Source: JAJEFO01 sp965208685
Lineage (GTDB): Bacteria; Pseudomonadota; Alphaproteobacteria; Rhodobacterales; Rhodobacteraceae
Direction: 5' to 3'
Assembly: GCA_965208685.1 (NCBI GenBank)
Contig: CBDBPL010000007.1
Coordinates: 1,426,001-1,490,000, forward strand
DNA: 64,000 bases
Shown: positions 34,906-45,970 of the stretch, piece after piece
Position numbering within the stretch: the first letter of the stretch is position 1
How the letters are laid out: each line of letters opens with the position of its first letter
The notes under the pieces: generated by a model
Told to the model about the DNA's origin: nothing
Databases searched by the model: none
What the model saw: the letters and a program-made list of their open reading frames with translations, nothing else
Program-made: the position numbers and the translations under genes

Positions 34906-36268
34906 GTCTTCGTCCTGGACCGGTGCGGCGCCCCGCTGATGCCGTGCCACCCGGCCAGGGCGAGAAGGCTCCTGGACAAGGGACGCGCCGTCGTGGTGCG
35001 ACTCCATCCGTTCACGATCCGTCTCCGGGACCGGGCCGGAGGCGAGGCCCAGGAGGTCGGGCTGAAGATCGATCCCGGCGCGAAGACCACCGGCCTGGCG
35101 CTGGTGCGGGAGGACGGCGAGGTCCTGTTCCTGGCCGAGATCGAGCACAGGGGAGCAAGAATCAGAAAGGCGATGCAGCAACGGAGCAACTACCGGCGAC
35201 GCCGGCGTTCGGCCAACCTGCGCTACCGGAAGAAGCGGTTCGACAACAGGCGCTCCGACAGGAAGCTCCCGCCCTCGCTGCAGTCGCGGGTCGACAACGT
35301 GGCCTCGTGGACGGAGCGGCTGCGCAGGCTCGCGCCCGTGACCTCCATCGCGTGCGAGGTCGTCCGGTTCGACACCCAGGCGCTGGAAGACCCGGAGATC
35401 GCGGGCGCGGAGTACCAGCAGGGGACCCTCGCCGGCTGCGAGGTCAGGGAATGCCTGCTCGAGAAGTGGGGACGGACGTGCGCCTATTGCGGTGCCACGG
35501 ACACGCCGCTGCAAGTCGACCACGTGCGTCCGAAGGCAAGGGGCGGCTCCGACCGGGTCTCGAACCTGGCCCTCGCGTGCCCGTCCTGCAACCAGGCCAA
35601 GGGCGCGCAGCCCGTGGAGACCTTCCTGGCAGGCCGTCCCGAGCGTCTCCGGAGGGTGCTGGCGCAGGCGAAAGCGCCGCTCTCCGCCGCCGCCGCGGTC
35701 AACGCCACCCGCCGCGTCCTGTTCGAGGCATTGAAGCGGACGGGGCTGCCCGTCGCCGGCTTCTCGGGCGGGCGGACGAAGTTCAACCGCACGCGGCTGG
35801 GGATCCCGAAGTCGCATGCCCTCGACGCCGCCTGCGTCGGCGAGACGCCGGCGCTGAAGGGCTGGAGGCAGCCCGTGCTCGCGATCCGGGCCATGGGCCG
35901 GGGCTCTTACGCGCGGACCCGCGTGGACCGGTCCGGCTTCCCGGTCGGATACCTGATGGCGGAGAAGTGCGTGCGCGGCTTCCGCACGGGCGACATCGTG
36001 CGCGCGACCGTGCCCTCTGGAAGGAGGAGGGGTGTCCACGTGGGCCGCGTCGCGGTGCGCCGGACAGGCTCCTTCAACGTCCAGACGGCGCAAGGGGACG
36101 GTGCAGGGGATCTCGCACCGGCACTGCCGCGTCGTCCAGCGCGGCGACGGCTACGGATATCACGTCGACACGTCACGGATGAAGGAGACGGCAACGATGC
36201 ACGGAACACGGGAGCCCGCATTCCTCGCCGCCCTGAAGGACGGGGTTACCTGCGGGATGATTGGATGA
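34834..36268 (+). CDS. iscB: IscB RNA-guided nuclease (OMEGA), C-terminal tail frameshifted
   Basis: Complete IscB architecture. From a GTG at 34834 there is a PLMP domain (VFVLDRCGAPLMPCHPARAR, about residues 25-45), RuvC-I (GLKIDPGAKTTG, Asp near 80) and an Arg-rich bridge helix (about 110-145). RuvC-II follows (SIACEVVRFD, Glu near 175), then HNH with CAYC/CPSC zinc cysteines and VDHVRPKARGGSDRVSN (His near 230, Asn near 244), then RuvC-III (SHALDAA, His near 328, Asp near 331). All catalytic residues are intact. The start is uncertain: homology begins at 34906 with no ATG nearby. Near 36087-36095 a frameshift breaks the usual end; the expected TVQGISHRHCRVVQRGDGYG is in the next frame and stops at 36268, overlapping livH. 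In its own frame the ORF has no stop and runs into livH. Confidence 0.88.
36216..36255 (+). mobile_element. Right-end hairpin of the IscB (IS200/IS605-like) element
   Basis: CCGCA...TGCGG (36216-36220 with 36251-36255) encloses an inner stem CCGCCC-TGAA-GGACGG with one mismatch. It carries the same TGAA loop as the hairpin at 34622-34641. Imperfect subterminal hairpins of this kind mark the ends of IS200/IS605-group elements. If so, the element ends about 10 nt before the livH start codon. Confidence 0.5.
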
Positions 36269-37275
36269 CAGACTTCGCGCGCCGCCACCCCATTTGGGCT
36301 GCCGTGACCGCGATTCTGGCTGCGATCCTGATCTGGATGATTTTCGCGCTGTGGCCGTCCTGGCTTGTCGACCTCATTGGCAAGAAGAAGGTGTTCCTGA
36401 ACGCGTTGTTCAACGGCATTACGCTCGGCGGCCTGTACTTTCTTGTTGCCTCCGGCTTCACGTTGATCTTCGGCCTCATGCGCAACGTGAATCTCGCCCA
36501 CGGCTCGCTTTATCTGCTTGGAGGGTACGTGGGGTACGAGTTCGCCGAGCTCACGGGCTATTGGCTCCTTGCGTTTCCGGCAGCATTCATCGTGGTCGCC
36601 CTCTTCGGCATTCTTCTGCAACTTGGCGTGTTCCGACGAATGGAAGGTCAGGATCTTCGACAGACCCTCGTGACGATCGGGATCTCGATCATAATGGCCG
36701 ACTTGATGCTTTGGGGTTGGGGTGGCGACTTTTACAACATCAGCGCCCCGTCCTGGCTGTCGGGTCCCTTGGAGACCATCCTTGTCACGACGCAAAAGCG
36801 CTCCGGTGATCTTGTCTATCTGAAGTACCCGCTGGTCCGCGTAGTGATCTTCCTCGCCGCGGTAACGATCGGCGTAGGCATGTGGCTCCTGCTGAATCGC
36901 ACGAAGATTGGCATGCTGATACGAGCGGGCGTCGACGACCGCGACATGCTGTCGGCCACGGGAGCGCGCATTCAGCTCGTGTTCCTGGGCGTCTTTGCAT
37001 TCGGGGCAGGTCTCGCCGGCATAGCGGGAGTGGTCGGTGGAACGTTCCAATCGGTCGCGCCTGGCGAAGACATACGGTTCCTGCTGGCCTCGCTGGTCGT
37101 GGTCATCGTAGGAGGGATGGGCAGCATTCCAGGTGCCGCGCTTGGCGCGCTGCTCATCGGGCTGGCCGAGCAGTTTGGCTCCGTGTACATGCCCACGTAC
37201 GCGGTCGTCCTGACGTTCCTGATCATGGTGGGGGTTCTCGCGTTCCGCCCGCAAGGCCTGATGGGGCGGTCCTGA
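36265..37275 (+). CDS. Branched-chain amino acid type ABC permease (LivH-like)
   Basis: A 336-residue permease with about eight hydrophobic segments and the LivH signature GLYFLVASGFTLIFGLMRNVNLAHGS (shown in part: GLMRNVNLAHGS near residue 73). The C-terminal half holds IRAGVDDRDMLSATGARIQ and VVVIVGGMGSIPGAALGALL. The ATG at 36265 overlaps the shifted iscB stop. The natural ribosome site may have been altered by the IscB insertion, since only GGGATGATTGG precedes it. The substrate is unknown and is shared with the binding protein at 30838-32094. Confidence 0.93.
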   Translation: MTDFARRHPIWAAVTAILAAILIWMIFALWPSWLVDLIGKKKVFLNALFNGITLGGLYFLVASGFTLIFGLMRNVNLAHGSLYLLGGYVGYEFAELTGYWLLAFPAAFIVVALFGILLQLGVFRRMEGQDLRQTLVTIGISIIMADLMLWGWGGDFYNISAPSWLSGPLETILVTTQKRSGDLVYLKYPLVRVVIFLAAVTIGVGMWLLLNRTKIGMLIRAGVDDRDMLSATGARIQLVFLGVFAFGAGLAGIAGVVGGTFQSVAPGEDIRFLLASLVVVIVGGMGSIPGAALGALLIGLAEQFGSVYMPTYAVVLTFLIMVGVLAFRPQGLMGRS

Positions 37276-37276
37276 A

Positions 37277-38344
37277 ATGTCGGTCTTCGACCCAGCCGAA
37301 ACGAGCCCTGCAGCGCCCAGCGACGGCCGAAGCTGGCTGGAGCGCATTCCGGTCGCCTATTGGGTCGCAGGCCTGGCCTTGCTGATCATGCCGGCAATTG
37401 CCGGCGACTTCATGCTGTTCCAGATCTTTGGCTGGACCTTCATCCTGGGCCTGATTGCTCTCGGGCTGATGTTCCTGGGCGGTTACGGCGGAATGGTCAG
37501 CCTCGCCCAAATGTCGATCGCGGGCGTGGGCGGGTACATGGTCGCGATATTTGGGGTGTCTGCAATTGACACGATTTCACTTGGCTGGCCGTGGTATGTC
37601 GCGATCCCGATCGCTCTGGTCATCGCGATGCTCTTCGGCACTCTGACCGGATGGCTCGCGGTGCGAACCGAGGGAATCTACACGATAATGATCACCCTCG
37701 CGATTGCCGCCGCGTTCTTCTATTTCGCCCGGCAAAACTACGTGATGTTCAACGGGTTCTCCGGGTTCAACGGTGTCCTGCCCCCGCTGCTGTTCGGCGT
37801 GGACTGGCGTGGTCCGGCCGCGTTCTACTATCTGACCCTGTTTTGGGCTGCGCTTGGCTATCTTGTTGTTCTCTACATCTCCCGCGCCCCGTTCGGACTG
37901 GCGCTGCAAGGTGTTCGGGACAACCCGCGCCGCATGTCGGCTCTGGGCTACAACGTTACCGCGCATCGCGTGGCCGCCTACACCTTCGCGTCACTGCTCG
38001 CGGCAATCGGAGGCATTTTGCTCACCTGGCAGTCGGCGCAGATTTCTCCGGGCACAGCCGGAATCGGACCGGCAATTGACATCCTGGTCATCGCGGTGAT
38101 CGGGGGCATGCGCCATCCGGTCGGCCCCTTCATAGGCGCATTCATCTACGTCATCCTGAAAACATATGCGATCGACGCGCTGGTCACTCTCGGGCTCTCG
38201 GGCGAACGGTTCCAACTGCTGATCGGCGTTGCCTTTCTGTCCATTGTCTTCTGGTCGCCGGACGGCATCATAGGCCTGTGGGACCGATTGCGCGAGGACC
38301 GCAAGCGCGATCCGCTGACCGGTCGCGGCGGAGAAGGGCCATGA
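37277..38344 (+). CDS. Branched-chain amino acid type ABC permease (LivM-like)
   Basis: A 355-residue permease with about ten membrane segments. Diagnostic stretches are GMVSLAQMSIAGVGGYMVAI near residue 74 (usual G-x-x-SLGQAAFxGIGAY) and LQGVRDNPRRMSALGYNV near 212. It starts one base after the livH stop, and the LivG gene starts in its own stop codon, so the set is translationally coupled. Confidence 0.93.
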   Translation: MSVFDPAETSPAAPSDGRSWLERIPVAYWVAGLALLIMPAIAGDFMLFQIFGWTFILGLIALGLMFLGGYGGMVSLAQMSIAGVGGYMVAIFGVSAIDTISLGWPWYVAIPIALVIAMLFGTLTGWLAVRTEGIYTIMITLAIAAAFFYFARQNYVMFNGFSGFNGVLPPLLFGVDWRGPAAFYYLTLFWAALGYLVVLYISRAPFGLALQGVRDNPRRMSALGYNVTAHRVAAYTFASLLAAIGGILLTWQSAQISPGTAGIGPAIDILVIAVIGGMRHPVGPFIGAFIYVILKTYAIDALVTLGLSGERFQLLIGVAFLSIVFWSPDGIIGLWDRLREDRKRDPLTGRGGEGP

Positions 38345-39136
38345 ACGCCGTACTCGACGCCGGTTCGACGATTTCCGAACGCCTCGGAGCGACCGGGACG
38401 GCCAACGCGCTGGAACTGAAGGGCGTGTCCAAGTACTTCGGGGCCCTGGCTGCGCTCAGTGACATCGACATCACGGTACGACCCAGCGAACGGCGCGCAG
38501 TGCTTGGGTCGAACGGTGCCGGGAAGACCACGCTCTTCAACTGCGTAGCAGGGGACTTTCCGTCCACCACAGGCTCGATTCGCTTTTTCGGTGAAGACAT
38601 TACCCGGTTCCCGCCGCATGAACGCATCCGAAGGGGGCTGCGCCGGACCTATCAGATCTCTCTGCTCTTCACCGGCCTCACCGTGCTGGACAACATTTTC
38701 CTGGCCTGTGTTGGCGTCTCGCGCAGCCGTTTTTCGTTCTTGCAGCCGGGGCGCGATGACGCCTTGATGACGAGCGCGGAGAACCTCGTGCGCGTGGTTC
38801 ACCTTGAGGACGCCAAGGACGAGCAGGTCGCGACTCTCTCCTATGGCCAGCAGAGGCAGCTCGAAATCGCCATGGCCTTGGCGGGGGCGCCCCGGTTCAT
38901 TCTCTTCGATGAACCCGCTGCCGGGCTTTCGCCAGCCGAGCGCTCCGACCTCATCGAAATCCTGGTAGGACTGCCGGCTCACATGGGATTCATCATCATC
39001 GAACACGACATGGATGTCGCCCTGCGGGTCGCCGAGTCGGTCACGATGATGCACAACGGGCGCATCTTCAAGGAAGGCAGCCCTGCTGAAATCGAGGACG
39101 ACCCCGAAGTCCAGGCCCTCTACCTCGGAGGTGATG

Positions 39137-39144
<8 letters not shown>
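38341..39144 (+). CDS. ABC transporter ATPase (LivG-like)
   Basis: A 267-residue ATPase from an ATG overlapping the livM stop. Walker A GSNGAGKTT (about residue 57), variant signature LSYGQQRQLEIAMALA (about 163) and Walker B FILFDEPAAGLSP (about 183) are visible, with a LivG-type LRRTYQISLLFTGLTVLDNI block. An unusual 20-residue N-terminal extension (MNAVLDAGSTISERLGATGT) precedes the domain. The fused LivF gene starts inside its 3' end. Confidence 0.94.
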
Positions 39145-41302
<2,158 letters not shown>

Positions 41303-41307
41303 GCAGC

Positions 41308-42132
41308 GTGTTTGATCGCAGCGACATGATGAGCAAGTTCCGCGCGATGCGAGATCGCGGCGAGCCGATCATCGGCGGTGGTGCCGGGACCGGGCTTTCC
41401 GCCAAGTGCGAGGAAGCCGGCGGAATCGACTTGATCGTCATCTACAATTCCGGGCGGTACCGGATGGCCGGTCGCGGTTCGCTTGCCGGGCTGATGCCGT
41501 ATGGCGACGCGAACGGCGTGGTGATGGAAATGGCAGGCGAAGTTCTGCCGGTGGTCAGGAAAACGCCGGTGCTCGCCGGGGTCTGCGCGACCGATCCGTT
41601 CCGGCTGATGGGCACCTTCCTGGACGAGGTCAGGTCCGCCGGGTTCTCGGGTGTCCAGAATTTTCCGACCGTCGGGCTGATCGATGGAACCTTCCGGCTC
41701 AATCTGGAAGAGACCGGCATGGGTTACGGCCACGAAGTCGAGATGATCCGCATGGCCGCCGATCGCGACATGCTGACGACACCCTATGTGTTCTCGGCCG
41801 ATGACGCGGGCAGCATGGCGGCTGCGGGTGCCGACATCATTGTCGTGCATCTTGGATTGACGGCCGGAGGCTCGATCGGGGCGGAGACGGGAGTGGCTCT
41901 GGCTGATGCCCCGGCATTGACCGACGAATGGGCTGCCGCTGCACTGGACGTGAATCCTGATGTCCTTGTGCTGGTTCACGGCGGGCCGGTAGCGATGCCC
42001 GAGGACGCGGCTTTCGTACTGAAGAACACCGAGAACTGTCACGGATTCTATGGCGCCTCCTCGATGGAGCGCCTGCCGACGGAAGTCGCGCTGACGGAAC
42101 AGACGAAGAAATTCAAGGAGATCGACCTCTAA
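41308..42132 (+). CDS. PEP-hydrolase-like TIM-barrel protein (partner of UPF0261)
   Basis: A 274-residue (beta/alpha)8 protein of the phosphoenolpyruvate-hydrolase/TIM-barrel signal transduction family, starting at a GTG. Typical text is PIIGGGAGTGLSAKCEEAGG near the start, YNSGRYRMAGRGSLAGLMPY near residue 47, GVCATDPF, and GVQNFPTVGLIDGTFR near 114. Members are usually encoded next to, or fused with, UPF0261 domains. The enzymatic activity is not established by the sequence. It is embedded in the operon between transport genes and the SPFH protein. Confidence 0.88.
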   Translation: MFDRSDMMSKFRAMRDRGEPIIGGGAGTGLSAKCEEAGGIDLIVIYNSGRYRMAGRGSLAGLMPYGDANGVVMEMAGEVLPVVRKTPVLAGVCATDPFRLMGTFLDEVRSAGFSGVQNFPTVGLIDGTFRLNLEETGMGYGHEVEMIRMAADRDMLTTPYVFSADDAGSMAAAGADIIVVHLGLTAGGSIGAETGVALADAPALTDEWAAAALDVNPDVLVLVHGGPVAMPEDAAFVLKNTENCHGFYGASSMERLPTEVALTEQTKKFKEIDL

Positions 42133-42151
42133 GGCCGAAAGGGAGGCTCAC

Positions 42152-45082
42152 ATGACTGGCGAACTGTTAGGACAACTGATCCTTTGGCTCATTGCGGCCG
42201 TCATCGTCATCTTTGTTGTCTACTGGGTGATGTATTGGCTCTACCGCCGCTCGACCAAGGAAGTCGCGTTCGTGCGCACGGGTTTTCTTGGCGAAAAGGT
42301 CGTCATCAACGGTGGCGCATTCGTCTGGCCGATCATTCACGACATCACGCCGGTAAGCATGAATTCCCTTCAACTCGCGGTGACCCGCGAGAAGGACGAG
42401 GCGCTGATCACCCGTGATCGGATGCGCATCGACGTGGACGCGGAATTCTACGTTCGGGTGAACCAGTCCAGGGAGGCGGTTTCGCTTGCTGCCTCAACCC
42501 TCGGCCGGCGGACACTGGAACCCGAGCGCATCCATTCTCTCCTGTCTGGCAAGTTCATATCGGCGCTGCGCACCGTCGCGTCGCAGATGACGCTTGAGGA
42601 GGTGCATGAGAATCGCAACGAGTACGTCGCCCGCGTCAAGGAAATGGCGCAGGAAGGGCTCGACAAGAACGGCCTGGAACTGGAAAGCGTCGCGGCGACG
42701 GACATCGACCAGACCGACATTCAGTATTTCAACCCGTCCAACAAGTTCGATGCAGAAGGCTTGACCGCCGTCATCGAGGCCGTCGAGGAACGCCGCAAGC
42801 TGCGCAACGACATCGAGCAGGACGCGATGATCAAGATTCGCGCGCGCAATCTGGAGGCTGAGAAGCAGGCGCTGGACATCGAACGCGAGTCCGAAGAAGC
42901 CCGTCTTGACCAGGAGCGGGAGGTTGAATTCCGGCGAGCGCAGCAACGGGCAGAACTGGCGCGGGAACGTTCCGAGCGGGAAAAGGACGCCGAACAGGCG
43001 ACGCTTCTTTCGCGCGAAGCCATTGAAACTGCCCGGATCGAAAACGAGCGCCAGATTTCCGAGGTGCGCATCGCGTCCGAACGAGAGGTCAGGCAACGCG
43101 AGATCGAATCGCAGAAAGTCGTCGATGAAGCGGACATCTCGACCCGTGAAGCCGTTGAACGGGCGCGGATCGCGCAGGAGAGGACGCTGACCGAGGAACG
43201 GATCAAGACGCGACAGCGGACCGACGCCGCGGAGATTGCAGCGCGCGAGGCGATCGAAACGGCCCGTATCGCCCAGGAGAAGGCCCTGGAAGAGGCGCGC
43301 ATCGCGAAAGAGCGCGAAACCCAGTCAAAGGAGATCGAGCGCCAGCAGGCCATCGATGCGGAAGGCATCACCGCACGCGAAAACGTGGAGCGCGCCCGCA
43401 TCGCGCAGGAAAAGGCCGTGACCGAGGCCCGGATCGAGTATGAACAGACCACGCGCGAGCGCGAGGTTGCCCGCGACCTGGCCATCAGCGAAGCCGAAAT
43501 CGCTCAGCGCGAGGCGACCGAGAAGCTGCGGATCATGCAGGAAAAGGCCGTGGCGTCGGCCCGCATTTCCTCTGACAGGGAGACCCGCAGCCTGGAAATC
43601 GAGCGCAACCGGGCGGTCGACCAGGCCGAGATCGACGCACGCGAGGCGGTCGAAAAGGCCCGCATCGCGCAGGAACGCCTGCTGGCCTTCGAGCGCATCG
43701 AGGCGGACGAAAAGACCGAAGAACGAGACCTGCTGAAGGCGGAAGCGGTCGAGGCTGCGCGCATTGCGCAAGAGAAGAAGGTCGCGGCAGAACGCATCGC
43801 ATCGGAACGCGAGACCCGGAGCTTGGAAATCGAGCGCAACAAGTTGCTTGAGGAGGCCGAGATCGAGTCGCGCGAGGCCGTAGAAAAGGCTCGCATTGCT
43901 CAGGAAAGGCTGGTCGCGTTCGAACGGATCGAGGCCGATGAAGATACGGAGGTCCGCGAACAGTTGAGTGCCGAAGCGGTCGAAGCAGCCCGAATTGCCA
44001 AGGAAAAGAAGGTCGCTGCCGAGCGCATTGCCTACGAGCAGGACATGCGGGAGCGCGAAATTGCCCGCAACCGGGCGGTCGACGAAGCCAACATCGCCGC
44101 TCAGGAAACGATCAATGCCGCCCGCATTGAGGAAGAATCGAAGACCCGGGCCGCAGAGATCGAGAAGGAGCGCGCGATCGAGGCCGCGAACATCGAGCGC
44201 CGCAAGGCTCTGGAGCACCTCGAAGTCGAACGGACAAAGGCGCTGCGCGAAGCCGAGATCGCCGCAAATGAGATCGTCGAACGCGTGCAGATCCAGTCCG
44301 AGGACGAGCTTGATGATGCGCGAATTGCGCATCAGAAGAAGCGTCGCCAACTGGAAATCGAGCGTGAAAGGGCGGTCGAGGAAGCGGCGATGGAGAAGGC
44401 GATCGCACTCTACGGCAAGTCGCTCGACGAAAGCGCCGCAGCAATCGAGGCCGACGCGGCACGCGCGCGTGCAGCCGAAGCTGCGGCCAAGGTCGATACG
44501 GCTGCCGCGCTTGAGGAGGCGTCGCGCGAAAAGCAGGTTGGCGTTGCCGACGCCGAAAAGGAGGCCGAACGCGCCAAGCTCGCCGCGCACGCAGAGGAAG
44601 TTGTCTCGGCTGTCCGCGCCGAGGCCCAGCGGCTCATCAACGAGGCCGAGAACATCCTTACCGACGAAGCCCGTGCCTCGCTCTTCAAGCGAAACATGCT
44701 GGAGCGGCTCGAAGGCATCATTGCAGCGCAGGTCAAGCCGCTTGAGAAGATCGACGAGATCAAGATCATGCAACTTGGCGGTGGCGGCACGACCGGGCTC
44801 AACTGGGCGGACGGCGGTTCCGACGGTGGCGGCGGTGGAGGCGGTGCGCCAAGCCCGACCGACGAGGTCATCAATTCCGCGCTTCGGTACCGGGTTCAGG
44901 GGCCCATGATCGACAGCCTGATGAACGACATCGGGATTGACGGCTCAAACCTGGCGAGATCGGCGATCTTCCAGGACGCCAGCAACATGGCGCGTGCCAT
45001 GAGCGAGAGCCAGAAGGTCAGGGCCGCAACCAAGGCCGAAGAGGAGGAGCGGAAGAGCAAGGACGGGGAGGCGAAGTCCTGA
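42152..45082 (+). CDS. Membrane-anchored SPFH protein with giant 11-residue-periodic coiled coil
   Basis: A 976-residue flotillin/YqiK-like protein; the ATG follows GGGAGG. One N-terminal membrane segment (about residues 8-32, LILWLIAAVIVIFVVYWVMY) is followed by an SPFH/band-7 domain (about 38-215). Then comes a charged helix of some 600 residues (about 225-830) built of repeats of 44 and 33 residues (4x11 and 3x11) carrying REAVEKARIAQER-like phrases. The repeat length suggests a hendecad coiled coil. The end has a Gly-rich hinge (GGSDGGGGGGG, about 890) and a helical tail. SPFH proteins form ring-like membrane microdomain scaffolds. Within a catabolic operon it may assemble the transporter or the molybdenum hydroxylase (inference). 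Confidence 0.9.
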   Translation: MTGELLGQLILWLIAAVIVIFVVYWVMYWLYRRSTKEVAFVRTGFLGEKVVINGGAFVWPIIHDITPVSMNSLQLAVTREKDEALITRDRMRIDVDAEFYVRVNQSREAVSLAASTLGRRTLEPERIHSLLSGKFISALRTVASQMTLEEVHENRNEYVARVKEMAQEGLDKNGLELESVAATDIDQTDIQYFNPSNKFDAEGLTAVIEAVEERRKLRNDIEQDAMIKIRARNLEAEKQALDIERESEEARLDQEREVEFRRAQQRAELARERSEREKDAEQATLLSREAIETARIENERQISEVRIASEREVRQREIESQKVVDEADISTREAVERARIAQERTLTEERIKTRQRTDAAEIAAREAIETARIAQEKALEEARIAKERETQSKEIERQQAIDAEGITARENVERARIAQEKAVTEARIEYEQTTREREVARDLAISEAEIAQREATEKLRIMQEKAVASARISSDRETRSLEIERNRAVDQAEIDAREAVEKARIAQERLLAFERIEADEKTEERDLLKAEAVEAARIAQEKKVAAERIASERETRSLEIERNKLLEEAEIESREAVEKARIAQERLVAFERIEADEDTEVREQLSAEAVEAARIAKEKKVAAERIAYEQDMREREIARNRAVDEANIAAQETINAARIEEESKTRAAEIEKERAIEAANIERRKALEHLEVERTKALREAEIAANEIVERVQIQSEDELDDARIAHQKKRRQLEIERERAVEEAAMEKAIALYGKSLDESAAAIEADAARARAAEAAAKVDTAAALEEASREKQVGVADAEKEAERAKLAAHAEEVVSAVRAEAQRLINEAENILTDEARASLFKRNMLERLEGIIAAQVKPLEKIDEIKIMQLGGGGTTGLNWADGGSDGGGGGGGAPSPTDEVINSALRYRVQGPMIDSLMNDIGIDGSNLARSAIFQDASNMARAMSESQKVRAATKAEEEERKSKDGEAKS

Positions 45083-45083
45083 C

Positions 45084-45524
45084 ATGGCCCGTGTCTACAC
45101 TTCCTCCGTCATTCCCGCTTCGCCGGACCGCGTGTGGGACCGCATTCGCGGATTCAACGACCTTCCACGTTGGCACCCCATGATCCGCGAAAGCAGGATC
45201 GAAGAGGCGCTTCCCGCGGACAAGGTCGGGTGCGTTCGGAACTTCAACCTGCAAAACGGAGACAACATCCGCGAACAGCTGCTGGGCCTGTCAGACTACG
45301 ACATGTTCGTGACCTACTCGATCCTCGAGAGTCCGATGCCGCTCGAGGACTATGTCGCCACGCTCAGGCTGACACCCGTGACCGAGGGCGACCGGACCTT
45401 CATCGAGTGGACGGCGGAGTTTTCATGTGACCCGAGCGATGAAGACGAACTGGTAACCATGATTGGCACTGACGTTTTCCAGGCCGGTTTTGACGCGCTC
45501 AAGCGCCAGTTCGGAGGTGGCTGA
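45084..45524 (+). CDS. SRPBCC (START/Bet v1-like) family protein, copy 1
   Basis: A 146-residue ligand-binding fold protein. The first strand and helix are SVIPASPDRVWDRIRGFNDL, followed by PRWHPMI and GCVRNF. It is paralogous to the next gene (shared VWD-I-R-F-N, RWHP, VGCVRNF, REQLL). In Cox-type molybdenum hydroxylase clusters an SRPBCC protein, CoxG, helps couple the enzyme to membrane quinone. A CoxG-like role for one or both copies is possible but unproven. It starts one base after the SPFH stop. Confidence 0.85.
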   Translation: MARVYTSSVIPASPDRVWDRIRGFNDLPRWHPMIRESRIEEALPADKVGCVRNFNLQNGDNIREQLLGLSDYDMFVTYSILESPMPLEDYVATLRLTPVTEGDRTFIEWTAEFSCDPSDEDELVTMIGTDVFQAGFDALKRQFGGG

Positions 45525-45970
45525 TGCCGCGTGTCAGGAAGAGCACCGTGCTTGGCGCGCCGGCGGACGCGGTCTGGGATGTCATTCGCGACTTCAATGG
45601 TCACGACCGTTGGCACCCGGCGGTCGCCGAAAGCCACATTGAGCGCGGATATCCTTCGGACATGGTTGGCTGCGTAAGGAACTTCCGCCTCGAGGACGGT
45701 GCCAATCTGCGAGAACAGCTTCTCACGCTTTCGGACCTGGAACAGACATTCAGCTACTGCCTGCTCGACACGCCTGTTCCGCTCTTCAACTACGTCGCCC
45801 ACGTCCGCCTGTTCCCCGTGACGGACGGGGATCGAACCTATTGGGAGTGGGAAAGCCGTTTTGACACGCCCCCTGGGCGTGCAGGCGAACTGTCGGAACT
45901 GGTCGGCGACGGCATCTACGCTGCGGGATTCGAGGCCGTTCGGACCCACATGGGAATCGGTCATGCTTGA
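45524..45970 (+). CDS. SRPBCC (START/Bet v1-like) family protein, copy 2
   Basis: A 148-residue paralogue of the preceding gene with STVLGAPADAVWDVIRDFNG, DRWHPAV, VGCVRNF and LREQLLTLSDLE. Its ATG overlaps the previous stop (TGATG) and the FAD-subunit gene starts inside its 3' end, so translation of all three is coupled. Two diverged copies could form a heterodimer or serve two ligands (inference). Confidence 0.85.
   Translation: MPRVRKSTVLGAPADAVWDVIRDFNGHDRWHPAVAESHIERGYPSDMVGCVRNFRLEDGANLREQLLTLSDLEQTFSYCLLDTPVPLFNYVAHVRLFPVTDGDRTYWEWESRFDTPPGRAGELSELVGDGIYAAGFEAVRTHMGIGHA

Noticed and set aside
34669..37275. A single 868-codon IscB-LivH fusion protein
   Set aside because: LivH homology starts cleanly at its own ATG (36265) and the normal iscB tail continues in another frame, so the long open frame is better explained by a frameshift that removed the iscB stop.
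42840..44400. DNA repeats here as a possible CRISPR or tandem-repeat array
   Set aside because: The periodicity follows codons of the coiled coil, copies are diverged, and there are no unique spacers.
43325..44773. 482-codon minus-strand frame opposite the SPFH coiled coil
   Set aside because: Its repetitive LFLRDAGLFDRLA-like text is the mirror of the coiled-coil repeats and has no independent start signals.
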